This document shows positions 1 to 8,527 of a DNA stretch of 41,325 nucleotides, one piece after another (positions within the stretch are counted from its first letter, which is position 1; every line of letters begins with the position of its first letter). The DNA is from Candidatus Obscuribacterales bacterium (GTDB taxonomy: Bacteria; Cyanobacteriota; Vampirovibrionia; Obscuribacterales; Obscuribacteraceae), in contig JAIETE010000266.1 in NCBI GenBank assembly GCA_019745505.1, positions 1 to 41,325 of the forward strand, written 5' to 3'. The translations under genes were made by a program, and so were the position numbers. Below the pieces are notes generated by a model. The model was not told the origin of the DNA. It searched no databases and was given only the letters and a program-made list of their open reading frames with translations.

Positions 1-552
1 TGGATTACATCGAGCGCAAACATTCCCACCGACTACGGCATCATCCCTGATTTAGCAAAATATCCGGAGCTTGTCCTTGTCAACAGATTTGATTGGGTGC
101 CGCCATTCTTACTGGCGGTTTCACTGCTCGTCATCGGGGACCTGCTGAAAGTCATCGCACCCGAACTACACACATCGGGGCTACAACTTCTCGTATGGGG
201 ATTTTTCGTAAGCACGGTGGTTCTTTTCCACGGCACCTGCTGTATCAATTCAGTCGGACATATTTTCGGCAGCCAGAGATACGAAACAAATGATGCAAGC
301 AGAAACAATTTCGCGCTGGCTGTCATAACGCTGGGAGAAGGCTGGCACAACAATCATCACCGTTTTCAGGGCACAGCGCGTCAAGGCATATACTGGTGGG
401 AGATTGATGTCACCTATTACGTGCTCTGCTTGATGGAGACTTTCGGTTTGGTGTCCAAAATTCATCGACATCCGGGCGATCCCAAATTACCCTCGAGCAA
501 AATTTGCGATCGTACCGAAGATCTCAGAGAGAAGCAGGAGATCGCGACATGA
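1..552 (+). CDS. Acyl-CoA/acyl-lipid delta-9-type fatty acid desaturase (5' end outside window)
   Basis: The frame is open from base 1, so this is the C-terminal part of a membrane-bound desaturase that adds a double bond to a fatty acyl chain. Visible features are hydrophobic segments, an NSVGH box and the HNNHH histidine box that binds the di-iron centre, followed by the usual amphipathic C-terminal helix. The earlier HxxxxH box must lie upstream. The stop codon TGA overlaps the next ATG as ATGA at 549-552, which indicates translational coupling. As first visible gene of a lipid operon it probably supplies the unsaturated chains that the downstream CFA-family methyltransferases act on. That role is inferred from context; the family call is firm. 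Confidence 0.9.
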   Translation, partial: WITSSANIPTDYGIIPDLAKYPELVLVNRFDWVPPFLLAVSLLVIGDLLKVIAPELHTSGLQLLVWGFFVSTVVLFHGTCCINSVGHIFGSQRYETNDASRNNFALAVITLGEGWHNNHHRFQGTARQGIYWWEIDVTYYVLCLMETFGLVSKIHRHPGDPKLPSSKICDRTEDLREKQEIAT

Positions 553-1823
553 AAAGAGTCGCCATCGTAGGATCGGGAATAGCCGGACTCGGTTGCGCAC
601 ACCTTTTGCACGACGAATACGAAATAGTGCTCTTCGAAAAGAACAACTATGTGGGAGGCCACACCAACACAATCGATGTTCCCGAAAATGGAGAGACCAT
701 TCCCATAGATACCGGATTTATGGTTTTCAATCACGAAACCTATCCGAATCTGACGAAACTGTTCCAGGAGTTGGGGGTAGAAACGAAGCCGACCGACATG
801 TCTATAAGCGTTCAGAGCATTGCCCACGACATTGAATGGTGCGGCTCGAGCTTGAATCAAGTTTTTGGACAGAGGAAGAACATTCTTTCCGCCCGCTTCT
901 GGAGATTGATGCTCGACCTCAATCGCTTCAATTCACAAGCCGAAAACGATGTGGATAACAGAGCTGTTCAGGCGATGACTGTCGCTGAATACGTCAAGTT
1001 TCGCTCTTTCGGCGAAGACCTGTTAAATCTCTATCTGGTGCCCATGGCATCGGCAATCTGGTCAATGCCGCCATCGGCCACCAAATCATTTCCTGTCTCC
1101 ACCCTGCTCAGATTCTTCCACAACCATAGATTCAATGCCGGTCTTGACGGACACCTCAAATGGTACACCGTGGTGAACGGCGCGCGGGAATATGTGAAAA
1201 AGCTGGTTGTTCCATTTTCCGATCGTATTCGTTTGAATTCTCCAGTCAAAAGAATCATACGCAACTCTGGCTCTGTCTCAGTTTTGACGGCTGCGGGCGA
1301 AGAGAGATTCGATCACGTAATTCTGGCATCTCATGCAGATGAATCGCTTAAAATGCTCGATAGTCCGACGGATCTCGAAGCAACCCTGCTCCAAAATTTT
1401 TCATATCAGCTCAATGACGCGACTGTGCATACCGACACGACCGTAATGCCGAGAACAAAGCGTTGCTGGGCAGCGTGGAATTATCGTTTCGGAAAAACCA
1501 TTGATGAAGACGCGCCCCCTACGACTCACTACTGGATGAACAGGCTGCAAGGAGTTTCTCAAAACAGAGATTACTTCGTTTCGCTGAATTCAGACGCGAT
1601 TATCGATCCAAGCAAGATCATCAAACAAATCAAATACACTCATCCGACCTACACAAGAGACTCGATTGCAGCTCAGGCACGTTTGCACGAACTTAACTTA
1701 CAGGGCAGCCGGCAAGTTCTATTCTGCGGCAGTTATTTCCGTTACGGCTTTCACGAAGACGCCTTTACGTCAGCACTTAACTTGTGCCGCCTGATGAAAA
1801 GAGAGGTGGTGCCACTATGTTGA
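549..1823 (+). CDS. FAD-dependent amine-oxidase-family oxidoreductase of a CFA-synthase operon
   Basis: A 424-residue flavoprotein. The first 40 residues form a Rossmann dinucleotide-binding motif, VAIVGSGIAGLG, followed by an acidic strand end (VLFEKN) and the GGHTNT loop typical of flavin amine oxidase/phytoene-desaturase-like enzymes. A C-terminal FAD-binding segment (FCGSYFRYGFHEDAF) closes the domain. The start at 549 was chosen because it has GCAGGAG just upstream and overlaps the preceding stop; an in-frame ATG at 504 would add residues with no homology. Enzymes of this group sit beside DUF1365 and CFA-synthase genes in many Proteobacteria and are thought to oxidise methylated or unsaturated acyl chains. 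The substrate here is unknown. Confidence 0.92.
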   Translation: MKRVAIVGSGIAGLGCAHLLHDEYEIVLFEKNNYVGGHTNTIDVPENGETIPIDTGFMVFNHETYPNLTKLFQELGVETKPTDMSISVQSIAHDIEWCGSSLNQVFGQRKNILSARFWRLMLDLNRFNSQAENDVDNRAVQAMTVAEYVKFRSFGEDLLNLYLVPMASAIWSMPPSATKSFPVSTLLRFFHNHRFNAGLDGHLKWYTVVNGAREYVKKLVVPFSDRIRLNSPVKRIIRNSGSVSVLTAAGEERFDHVILASHADESLKMLDSPTDLEATLLQNFSYQLNDATVHTDTTVMPRTKRCWAAWNYRFGKTIDEDAPPTTHYWMNRLQGVSQNRDYFVSLNSDAIIDPSKIIKQIKYTHPTYTRDSIAAQARLHELNLQGSRQVLFCGSYFRYGFHEDAFTSALNLCRLMKREVVPLC

Positions 1824-2743
1824 AAGCAACGCAAGAGCGGCTAAACTCGTGCATCTACAGAGTAAATGTCGTACATCAAAGATTGCTGCCCAAGAAGCAC
1901 AGATTCGAGTACGGACTCTTCATGTTTATGCTAGATCTGGACGAGGCGGAGCAAATCAATCAATGCCTAAAGCTTGCAAAAATAAATAGACGCGCGCTCT
2001 ATCAGTTCGACAATGAAGACCATTTTGCTCTCACACCGGTATCAACGCGAGAGAAACTCGCCGCTTACCTAGCCAGCAAAGGCATCGGTGGAGACTTCGG
2101 GCGTGTTCTACTGCTAACTAATTTCCGATTTCTGGGATATGTTTTCAATCCTGTCTCGATCTATTTTGTGCATGATAAATCAGGCGAGCCGTTGCTCGCG
2201 GTAGCTGAGGTAGGCAACACTTTTCTGGAAAGAAAGCCATTTCTGCTGCCACTGGTCAAAGACGAGCAGACAGGGAAGTCCACATTCAAGCTCACAGCCC
2301 CAAAGCAATTTTACGTTTCACCGTTCAGCAGGGTTGATGATACCTTCGAATTCATTTGCAATAGCCCGACTGATTCTCTTGAAATTCATATCAATACGAG
2401 GGCAGGTGTGCCGCAAGCAATAGGCAGCCAGAGCGGACCCGATGCGCCGAGTGCACCTCCGGGTCCGACTACGCTGGTGAGCAGCCTGCGGGGCCGCCGC
2501 ATAGAACTTAGCGACAGCAACATTATTCGATGCACGCTGCGTTATCCATTCGTAACGCTTGGTGTAATTGGACTGATTCATGCGCATGCATTACTTCTCT
2601 GGCTGAAAAGATTGCCTTTCTTCCTGAAGGAGGAAAATCTCGAGAGTCAAAGAGAATTGATCAACCCACATAGCTCGTTGAAAAACTTGGAAAGAGAGAA
2701 TGAAATTCTGAGCGTACACGCATACAAAGGAGCAGCACGATGA
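1817..2743 (+). CDS. DUF1365 family protein
   Basis: A 308-residue protein of the DUF1365 family, known mainly from gene clusters with a FAD oxidoreductase and a cyclopropane-fatty-acid synthase; no reaction is established. Seen here are the family-like opening (YRVNVVHQRLLPKKHRFEY), a central LGYVFNPVSIYFVHD block and a C-terminal hydrophobic helix (VTLGVIGLIHAHALLLWL). Residues around 205-225 form a Pro/Gly/Ser-rich linker (GPDAPSAPPGPTT) that looks like a lineage-specific insertion. Start at 1817 is preferred over 1784 because GAGAGGTGG lies 7 bases upstream; it overlaps the previous gene by 7 bases. Its stop overlaps the next start (ATGA). Confidence 0.92.
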   Translation: MLKATQERLNSCIYRVNVVHQRLLPKKHRFEYGLFMFMLDLDEAEQINQCLKLAKINRRALYQFDNEDHFALTPVSTREKLAAYLASKGIGGDFGRVLLLTNFRFLGYVFNPVSIYFVHDKSGEPLLAVAEVGNTFLERKPFLLPLVKDEQTGKSTFKLTAPKQFYVSPFSRVDDTFEFICNSPTDSLEIHINTRAGVPQAIGSQSGPDAPSAPPGPTTLVSSLRGRRIELSDSNIIRCTLRYPFVTLGVIGLIHAHALLLWLKRLPFFLKEENLESQRELINPHSSLKNLERENEILSVHAYKGAAR

Positions 2744-4020
2744 CTTCCGCTCTCAAGGTCCAATCAGCGCCGGAGCACAAAGTTATTGCCCCGCCACAGG
2801 GCAAACAAAAACTGAGCCGCGATCTGGTACTTTCAGCCCTGAAGGGAATGCGTCTCGGGCGAATGGAGATAGAATGCGCCGATGGAATGCAAGTAGTCAT
2901 AGGACAGGAGAATGCCCGAGTATCGGCAAAGATTTTCGTCCACAGGCATGAATTTTTCGAGAAGTGCCTGCTGTACAGCCATATCGGATTTGCCGAGGCG
3001 TACATGGATGGGGACTGGGACACGCCCGATATCAAGTCCGTAATCTCATGGTTCGTTCTAAACCTCGAGGATTCGACGGTTTTCGAAGGTTCTTCAGGCA
3101 AGAAGATGTTCATGAATTCACTAGGCTGGCTCAATCGAGCGTCGCACTTGCTGCGCAGCAACAGTATCTCCGGCAGCAAGAAGAATATCAGCGAGCATTA
3201 CGATCTGAGCAATGAATTGTTCGCCCTCTTTCTCGACCCGACGATGACTTACTCGAGCGCAAAGTTCACAAGACCGGATATGTCGCTTGAAGAAGCACAG
3301 ATGGAAAAGGTCGACTCGATTTGCAGAAAGCTTATGCTGTCAGCCAGCGATCATCTGCTGGAAATAGGCAGCGGCTGGGGCACGCTCGCGATTCATGCAG
3401 CAAAGAAATATGGATGCCGGGTCACTACAGTGACTATCTCCGAGCAGCAATTTGCGTATGCGAAAAAACGCATCGAAGAGGCCGGACTCTCATCGCAAAT
3501 CGAGATTCGCATGTGCGACTACAGATATCTGGAAGGGATTTACGACAAAATCGTATCGGTAGAGATGATTGAAGCGGTCGGCGACAAATTTATGGAGACC
3601 TATTTCGCCTCCATCAATCGTTTGCTCAAACCGCATGGTTTAGTGGGCCTACAGATGATTACCTGCCCGGACAGCAGATATAAGATTCTGCGGGACAATG
3701 TCGACTTCATCCAGAAGTACATTTTTCCGGGCTCATTGCTTCCTTCCGTCGGTCGCGTTACCGAAGCGCTCAACCGAACAGGTTCGCTAAACCTGTTCGA
3801 GATGGAAGACATCGGTCTTAGTTATGCAAAGACCCTGGATATGTGGCACGAAAATTTCAACAACAGGCTGGATGAAGTACGCGCACTCGGGTTCGACGAG
3901 CGTTTTATCCGCAAGTGGAATTATTACTTCAAATACTGCAGCGCTGCCTTTGCTATGCGTAACATCTCTGCGGTGCAGGCGATCTATACAAGACCAAACA
4001 ACCTTACAATCGCCGAATAA
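2740..4020 (+). CDS. Cyclopropane-fatty-acyl-phospholipid synthase family methyltransferase
   Basis: A 426-residue SAM-dependent enzyme of the CFA synthase/mycolic acid cyclopropane synthase family, which methylates or cyclopropanates double bonds in phospholipid acyl chains at the membrane. An N-terminal domain (residues 1-145) precedes SEHYDLSNELF and the SAM-binding motif LEIGSGWGT near 207-215; VSVEMIEAVG and YIFPGSLLPSV are further family signatures. The usual catalytic-site YSCA motif is YSSA here (Ser173 in place of Cys), so the product could be a methyl or methylene branch rather than a ring. AAAGGAG precedes the start. Residue roles come from the family; the product is inferred. Confidence 0.93.
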   Translation: MTSALKVQSAPEHKVIAPPQGKQKLSRDLVLSALKGMRLGRMEIECADGMQVVIGQENARVSAKIFVHRHEFFEKCLLYSHIGFAEAYMDGDWDTPDIKSVISWFVLNLEDSTVFEGSSGKKMFMNSLGWLNRASHLLRSNSISGSKKNISEHYDLSNELFALFLDPTMTYSSAKFTRPDMSLEEAQMEKVDSICRKLMLSASDHLLEIGSGWGTLAIHAAKKYGCRVTTVTISEQQFAYAKKRIEEAGLSSQIEIRMCDYRYLEGIYDKIVSVEMIEAVGDKFMETYFASINRLLKPHGLVGLQMITCPDSRYKILRDNVDFIQKYIFPGSLLPSVGRVTEALNRTGSLNLFEMEDIGLSYAKTLDMWHENFNNRLDEVRALGFDERFIRKWNYYFKYCSAAFAMRNISAVQAIYTRPNNLTIAE

Positions 4021-4022
4021 CA

Positions 4023-4829
4023 ATGTTGATTTCAGAGCTAGTCACTAAGGAATTGATACTGCTTGGCGCAGTGTCCGCTGCATTGACCGCGCTTTTTCTT
4101 TACAGCAAAGCAATAAAGAATGCTGGTATCGTCGATGTTTTCTGGGCAGCCAGTTTCGGAATCATATCCATCGCCTTTACAGCAATATGTTCCGGATTGC
4201 CGGAGCGAAAAATCCTACTGCTCATCGCCGTTCTGCCCTGGAGCTTTCGTCTGACATTGCATCTGCTGCAGCGCTTTCTCAAAGACCATCCCCACGAAGA
4301 CAGTCGCTACGCAGCATTGCGAAAGGAGTGGGGCGAGAAGGCAGACATAATGATGTATTTAGTCTTTCTCTTCCAGGGCGCACTGATCACCATACTGTCT
4401 CCACCCTTCATAATCGTTGCGTCGGACACTCATGCCGGCCTCCGTGCAGCCGAGATTCTTGGCGCGGCAATCTGCACCATCGGCACGATCGGTGAGTCGA
4501 TTGCAGACGATCAATTGCGCAAATTCAAGAACAATCCGGATAATAGAGGAAAGGTCTGCGCCACCGGATTGTGGAATTACAGTCGTCATCCAAATTACTT
4601 TTTCGAATTTGTTGTCTGGCTGGGAATATTTCTGCTTGCCGCTTCAGCCCCTTTGGGTGTATACACCGCCTACTGTCCGCTTCTGATGCTGTTCTTTCTC
4701 ACAAAAATGACAGGAATCAAGATTTCGGAAGAACAGTCTCTGAAATCTAGAGGCGAGGCCTACCGGCGCTATCAGGAAACAACAAGTGCATTCTTTCCCT
4801 GGGTCAAAAAATCGGCAAGAAACTCATGA
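4023..4829 (+). CDS. DUF1295 membrane protein (steroid 5-alpha-reductase-like fold)
   Basis: A 268-residue polytopic membrane protein starting two bases after the previous stop. Hydrophobic segments recur from residue 10 to the C-terminus. The family signature WNYSRHPNYFFEF near residue 185 is the NADPH/substrate region shared with 3-oxo-5-alpha-steroid 4-dehydrogenases and isoprenylcysteine methyltransferases, and the terminal GEAYRRYQETTSAFFPW is typical of DUF1295. Members are often encoded beside CFA synthases and are presumed to reduce an acyl or enoyl lipid intermediate with NADPH. The reaction has not been read from the sequence; the family and operon membership are solid. Confidence 0.9.
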   Translation: MLISELVTKELILLGAVSAALTALFLYSKAIKNAGIVDVFWAASFGIISIAFTAICSGLPERKILLLIAVLPWSFRLTLHLLQRFLKDHPHEDSRYAALRKEWGEKADIMMYLVFLFQGALITILSPPFIIVASDTHAGLRAAEILGAAICTIGTIGESIADDQLRKFKNNPDNRGKVCATGLWNYSRHPNYFFEFVVWLGIFLLAASAPLGVYTAYCPLLMLFFLTKMTGIKISEEQSLKSRGEAYRRYQETTSAFFPWVKKSARNS

Positions 4830-4844
4830 ACGGAGATAACGCCA

Positions 4845-5942
4845 ATGGCTACTGACTGGATCTACAACGCACTGGCTACAGACCTTGTGCCGGAATGGAT
4901 TATTCGCGCAGGAATCCGCAGAATGCTCGCGCAAAAATTGCGCACCGAATCCAAACCGACAACCGAATTGCAGCGACGCGCTCTGATGAGTTTCGTCCAA
5001 GAATTGAAATCAAGCCCGATCGCCATTCACACGGACGCAGCCAATCGCCAACATTATGAAGTGCCGGCCCGCTTCTTCGAGCTTGTGCTCGGGCCTAGAC
5101 TCAAATACAGCTCGGCCCTTTGGCTGGAAGATACCGCCGACCTCGGGCAGGCGGAAATCAACATGCTGGAATTGTACTGCCAGCGTGCCGATTTGTCAGA
5201 CGGGCAATCAATAATGGATCTCGGCTGTGGCTGGGGCTCTTTGTCGCTCTACCTGGCCGAGAAATACCGAAATTCCAAAATTGTCGCCATATCCAATTCC
5301 TCTACGCAAAAAGAATTTATCGACGCGCAAGCTTCACTGCGCGGACTCAAGAATGTGACTGTAATCACTGCGAACATCGCAAACTACGATACGGAATTGG
5401 AATTCGACAGAATTGTCTCCGTCGAGATGTTCGAGCACCTAAAAAATTACCGTGCCATGCTCGCCAAAGTAAGCCGCTGGCTTCGCCCCGACGGAAAGCT
5501 CTTCATCCACATTTTTACGCACAAGCACTTCGCCTATCACTACGAAGACAAAGACGGAACCGACTGGCTGACGCGAAATTTCTTCGAAGGCGGCACGATG
5601 CCGTCGGAAGATCTGCTTCTGTACTTTCAGGAAGACGTTCGCATTGTCGAACAGTGGTCGGTACCGGGCACTCACTATCAGAAAACGGCGGAAGCCTGGT
5701 TGCGGACTATGAAAGACAGGCGAATAGAAGTGATGAAAATCATGTCCAAAACATACGGTGAGACCGAAGCCGTCAAATGGTGGTCCTATTGGAAGCTCTT
5801 TTTCCTTGCATGCGCAGAACTGTGGGGATATAAGAACGGGACGGAGTGGACCGTTTCGCATTACCTTTTCGAAAGGCAAGAGAAGAATCGCGGCGAACGC
5901 GACAAGACTCCATATCGCATACTCGAACGACGCTCTGGCTAG
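4845..5942 (+). CDS. Second CFA-like SAM-dependent methyltransferase
   Basis: A 365-residue class I methyltransferase of the CFA-synthase/coclaurine N-methyltransferase branch. NRQHYEVPARFFELVLG (about 67-84) is the substrate-side signature, MDLGCGWGSLSLYL (about 124-137) is SAM motif I, and RIVSVEMFEHLKNY is the post-motif helix. Like its operon partner it has YSSA (Ser90) where canonical CFA enzymes have YSCA. It lacks the long N-terminal domain of the first enzyme, so the two are different subfamilies rather than a recent duplication. GGAG lies about 10 bases before the ATG. It likely makes a second methylation or acts on a different chain position; the substrate is unknown. Confidence 0.9.
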   Translation: MATDWIYNALATDLVPEWIIRAGIRRMLAQKLRTESKPTTELQRRALMSFVQELKSSPIAIHTDAANRQHYEVPARFFELVLGPRLKYSSALWLEDTADLGQAEINMLELYCQRADLSDGQSIMDLGCGWGSLSLYLAEKYRNSKIVAISNSSTQKEFIDAQASLRGLKNVTVITANIANYDTELEFDRIVSVEMFEHLKNYRAMLAKVSRWLRPDGKLFIHIFTHKHFAYHYEDKDGTDWLTRNFFEGGTMPSEDLLLYFQEDVRIVEQWSVPGTHYQKTAEAWLRTMKDRRIEVMKIMSKTYGETEAVKWWSYWKLFFLACAELWGYKNGTEWTVSHYLFERQEKNRGERDKTPYRILERRSG

Positions 5943-6008
5943 CGCCCGTCCTGGTTAGTTGCACCCCTGATATTGATTCCCAGAAATATAGGTGGTGAAA
6001 GCCCTGAC

Positions 6009-7040
6009 ATGCGAAAGCTATTTTTATGCAATAGTAAAAATATTAGGAACCACGGCAGTAAATCGCTCGTCCCTCGATCTTGCATGAAGACCTCCAGGAT
6101 AGCGCAAAACCTGCAAACGCTGATGCTATTTGTAGCGTTGGTGGTTTCGCAGTTCGTCTCTCAACCAACTCAATCAAGCATCGGCAGGGAGTCGCAGCAA
6201 GTATTAGCAGTCGGGAATTCCAAAATTCTCTTCAGCGTCCAGGAGGGTCCGCTATCAGTCAGCAGAGCGGATCTGGCAGTTTACGTGAAAGATGCAGCAA
6301 GAGCAGTGACTGCATACTACGGTACATTTCCTGTACACAAAGCGGTGATAAACTTCGTCCCGAGTGACGACGATGGAGTCGGACTGGGCACCTCCACTTA
6401 CGATGATGACGAAGACTATGGTGTGGTCACGATCAATATCGGAGAGAACACGACCAGGCGCGATCTAAGAAACAGTTGGACACTCACACATGAGCTCATG
6501 CACCTGGGCTTTCCCGTAGTGAGCCACCACAAACGTTGGCTTTCCGAAGGAATTGCCACATACGTAGAGCCGATCGGAAGAATGCGCATCGGCAATCTCT
6601 CCTCTGAAGAAGTCTGGGGAGACTTGTTGGACAATCTGCCTAAAGGTCTGCCGCGCAGGGGAGACGGCGGTTTGCGTTCTGCGCGCAATTTCGATCGCAT
6701 CTACTGGGGCGGAGCGCTCTACTGCTTGCTCGCTGACGTCGAGATCAGGCAACGAACAAACAACCGAGTGGGACTGGAAGACGCTCTGCGCTCCATAGCA
6801 AAACAAGGCGGAACCGCAGCCTCCAACTGGGACGCAGAAGACGCCGTTGCCGCGGGAGATAAGGGGCTGGGAGTGAATGTACTTCATCCGTTGTATACGA
6901 AGATGGGCGAACAGCCTATAAGCATCGATGTCCCCGCATACCTGCGCAAGCTGGGGGTGGTGAAATCAGGGGAAACAGTCACTTTCGACGAGAGAGCTCC
7001 TTTAGCCGCCATTCGTCGAGCAATCGACGGCTCAGACTGA
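6009..7040 (+). CDS. Secreted zinc metallopeptidase of the gluzincin (peptidase MA-like) type
   Basis: A 343-residue protein with zinc-binding HELMH (His161, Glu162, His165 from this start) and, about 20 residues on, WLSEGIATY, whose Glu is the expected third zinc ligand. This arrangement fits a gluzincin peptidase acting outside the cytoplasm. A hydrophobic stretch (LMLFVALVVSQFV) behaves like a signal sequence. The start is uncertain: 6009 has GGTGGTGAAAG upstream, 5973 is also possible, and 6084 gives the most compact signal peptide but has no ribosome binding site. It follows the lipid operon by 66 bases, with no obvious link to it. The target is unknown. Confidence 0.75.
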   Translation: MRKLFLCNSKNIRNHGSKSLVPRSCMKTSRIAQNLQTLMLFVALVVSQFVSQPTQSSIGRESQQVLAVGNSKILFSVQEGPLSVSRADLAVYVKDAARAVTAYYGTFPVHKAVINFVPSDDDGVGLGTSTYDDDEDYGVVTINIGENTTRRDLRNSWTLTHELMHLGFPVVSHHKRWLSEGIATYVEPIGRMRIGNLSSEEVWGDLLDNLPKGLPRRGDGGLRSARNFDRIYWGGALYCLLADVEIRQRTNNRVGLEDALRSIAKQGGTAASNWDAEDAVAAGDKGLGVNVLHPLYTKMGEQPISIDVPAYLRKLGVVKSGETVTFDERAPLAAIRRAIDGSD

Positions 7041-7147
7041 TTCATCATTCGCAACTTTTCAACAAAGAGCCGCGCGATCGGTCTAGTATTGAACCTGAGC
7101 GAACCCGGTTAAGTGAGGTCTCCTTGAAAAAGAGGAGGTAATGAAGG

Positions 7148-8527
7148 GTGAGTGACCTGATCTTTGCGCGAGCCCAGATGGGCTTCTCTTTGGCATTCCA
7201 CATCATCTTTGCCGTGGCTGGTATCGCCCTGCCCCTCATGATGGTGATCGCCGAAGCGCTCTGGTTGAAGACTGGCGACGAGACATATAAAACGATTACG
7301 AAACGTTGGGCGCGAGGCACAGCGGTTCTTTTTGCCGTAGGTGCCGTATCGGGTACAGTGCTCTCATTTGAACTGGGGCTTCTCTGGCCGGAATTCATGA
7401 AATGGGCAGGCTCGATAATCGGACTGCCCTTTGCGCTTGAAGGCTACGCATTTTTCACTGAGGCAATTTTTCTCGGCATCTACTTATATGGATGGGATAA
7501 AGTCAGCCGCCCAATGCATTTGCTGTCAGGTTGTATCGTGGCGCTAAGCGGCGCATTGTCGGCCGTCTTTGTCGTTATTGCAAATGCCTGGATGAATGCG
7601 CCGGTAGGATTCAAGCTGGTCGGAAATCTTCCCACTGAAATCGACCCGATAAAAGCAATGACCAGCCCGGCGGCGTTCCCTCAGGTCTTGCACATGCTGA
7701 TCGCTGCCTATGCTGCAATCGGGTTACTGGCGGCCGGCGTTCATTCTTTCTTGCTCTTGAAAGACAGAACAAATGTCTTTCACAGGCGTGCTCTCGGCAT
7801 TTGCCTCGCCCTTGGTTGCACAATGGCAATTGCAGAACCTCTGAGCGGAGACATCCTGGCGCAAATGGTCGCGCATACCCAGCCAATCAAGCTGGCGGCG
7901 CTCGAGGGTCAATTTGACACCATGCGCGGTGCGCCTCTTCGCATCGGCGGCTGGCCCGATGTAGAAGCGAAACAAACACCCTACTCAATTGAAATACCCA
8001 AGATGTTGAGCATGCTCGCATATCACGATCTAGATGCGACAGTAAAGGGTTTGAAAGACTTTCCGCGCGACGAATGGCCGCCTGTGCTTCTCGTACATCT
8101 CAACTTTCAAATGATGGTGATGTGCGGGGTGATAATGGGGCTCGTTTCACTCTGGGGCGCGGCACTGTATTTGAAGACGAAACGACTGCCGGATTCGCCG
8201 GCATTTCTCAAAGCAGTGGTAGGCATAAGCCCACTCGGGCTTCTGGCAATCGAGTCCGGATGGATGGTTACAGAATTGGGCCGCCAGCCGTGGGTGATCC
8301 ATGGAGTGATAAGAACAAGCCACGCGGTCACGCCGATGCCGGGGCTATGGCTGCCGTTCAGCACATTCTTGGTTGTCTACATAGTCCTTGCAGTCATTGT
8401 CGTCATGCTGCTCATCCGAGAGTTTTCCCGCAGCCAGGACGCAAGCACACAGCCCCAAGACTCGCATTCGCAAAACCCCGAAGACCCCAGCGCCGCAGGC
8501 AAGAGCAAGGACGTCCGGCATGAATGA
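7148..8527 (+). CDS. cydA: Cytochrome bd-type quinol oxidase subunit I, short Q-loop (CioA-like)
   Basis: A 459-residue integral membrane protein, subunit I of the terminal oxidase that oxidises quinol and reduces oxygen to water. His18 in the first helix is the expected haem ligand; SGTVLSFELGLLWPEF, EGYAFFTEAIFLGIYLYGWD and GRQPWVIHG are family blocks. The periplasmic Q-loop is short and total length is below the E. coli-type enzyme, resembling cyanide-insensitive oxidases. The start is GTG: an in-frame TGA at 7142-7144 rules out any upstream start, and GAGGAGG at 7132-7138 is well spaced. ATG at 7141 opens only a four-codon frame (Met-Lys-Gly-Glu). The gene overlaps cydB by 8 bases. Confidence 0.96.
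   Translation: MSDLIFARAQMGFSLAFHIIFAVAGIALPLMMVIAEALWLKTGDETYKTITKRWARGTAVLFAVGAVSGTVLSFELGLLWPEFMKWAGSIIGLPFALEGYAFFTEAIFLGIYLYGWDKVSRPMHLLSGCIVALSGALSAVFVVIANAWMNAPVGFKLVGNLPTEIDPIKAMTSPAAFPQVLHMLIAAYAAIGLLAAGVHSFLLLKDRTNVFHRRALGICLALGCTMAIAEPLSGDILAQMVAHTQPIKLAALEGQFDTMRGAPLRIGGWPDVEAKQTPYSIEIPKMLSMLAYHDLDATVKGLKDFPRDEWPPVLLVHLNFQMMVMCGVIMGLVSLWGAALYLKTKRLPDSPAFLKAVVGISPLGLLAIESGWMVTELGRQPWVIHGVIRTSHAVTPMPGLWLPFSTFLVVYIVLAVIVVMLLIREFSRSQDASTQPQDSHSQNPEDPSAAGKSKDVRHE

Noticed and set aside
5120..5761. Plus-strand frame of 213 codons
   Set aside because: Out-of-frame shadow inside the second CFA-like gene; Arg/His-rich, no motif.
8388..8519. Longer N-terminus for cydB
   Set aside because: The conserved subunit II start with its own ribosome binding site is at 8520; the extension lies in cydA coding sequence.
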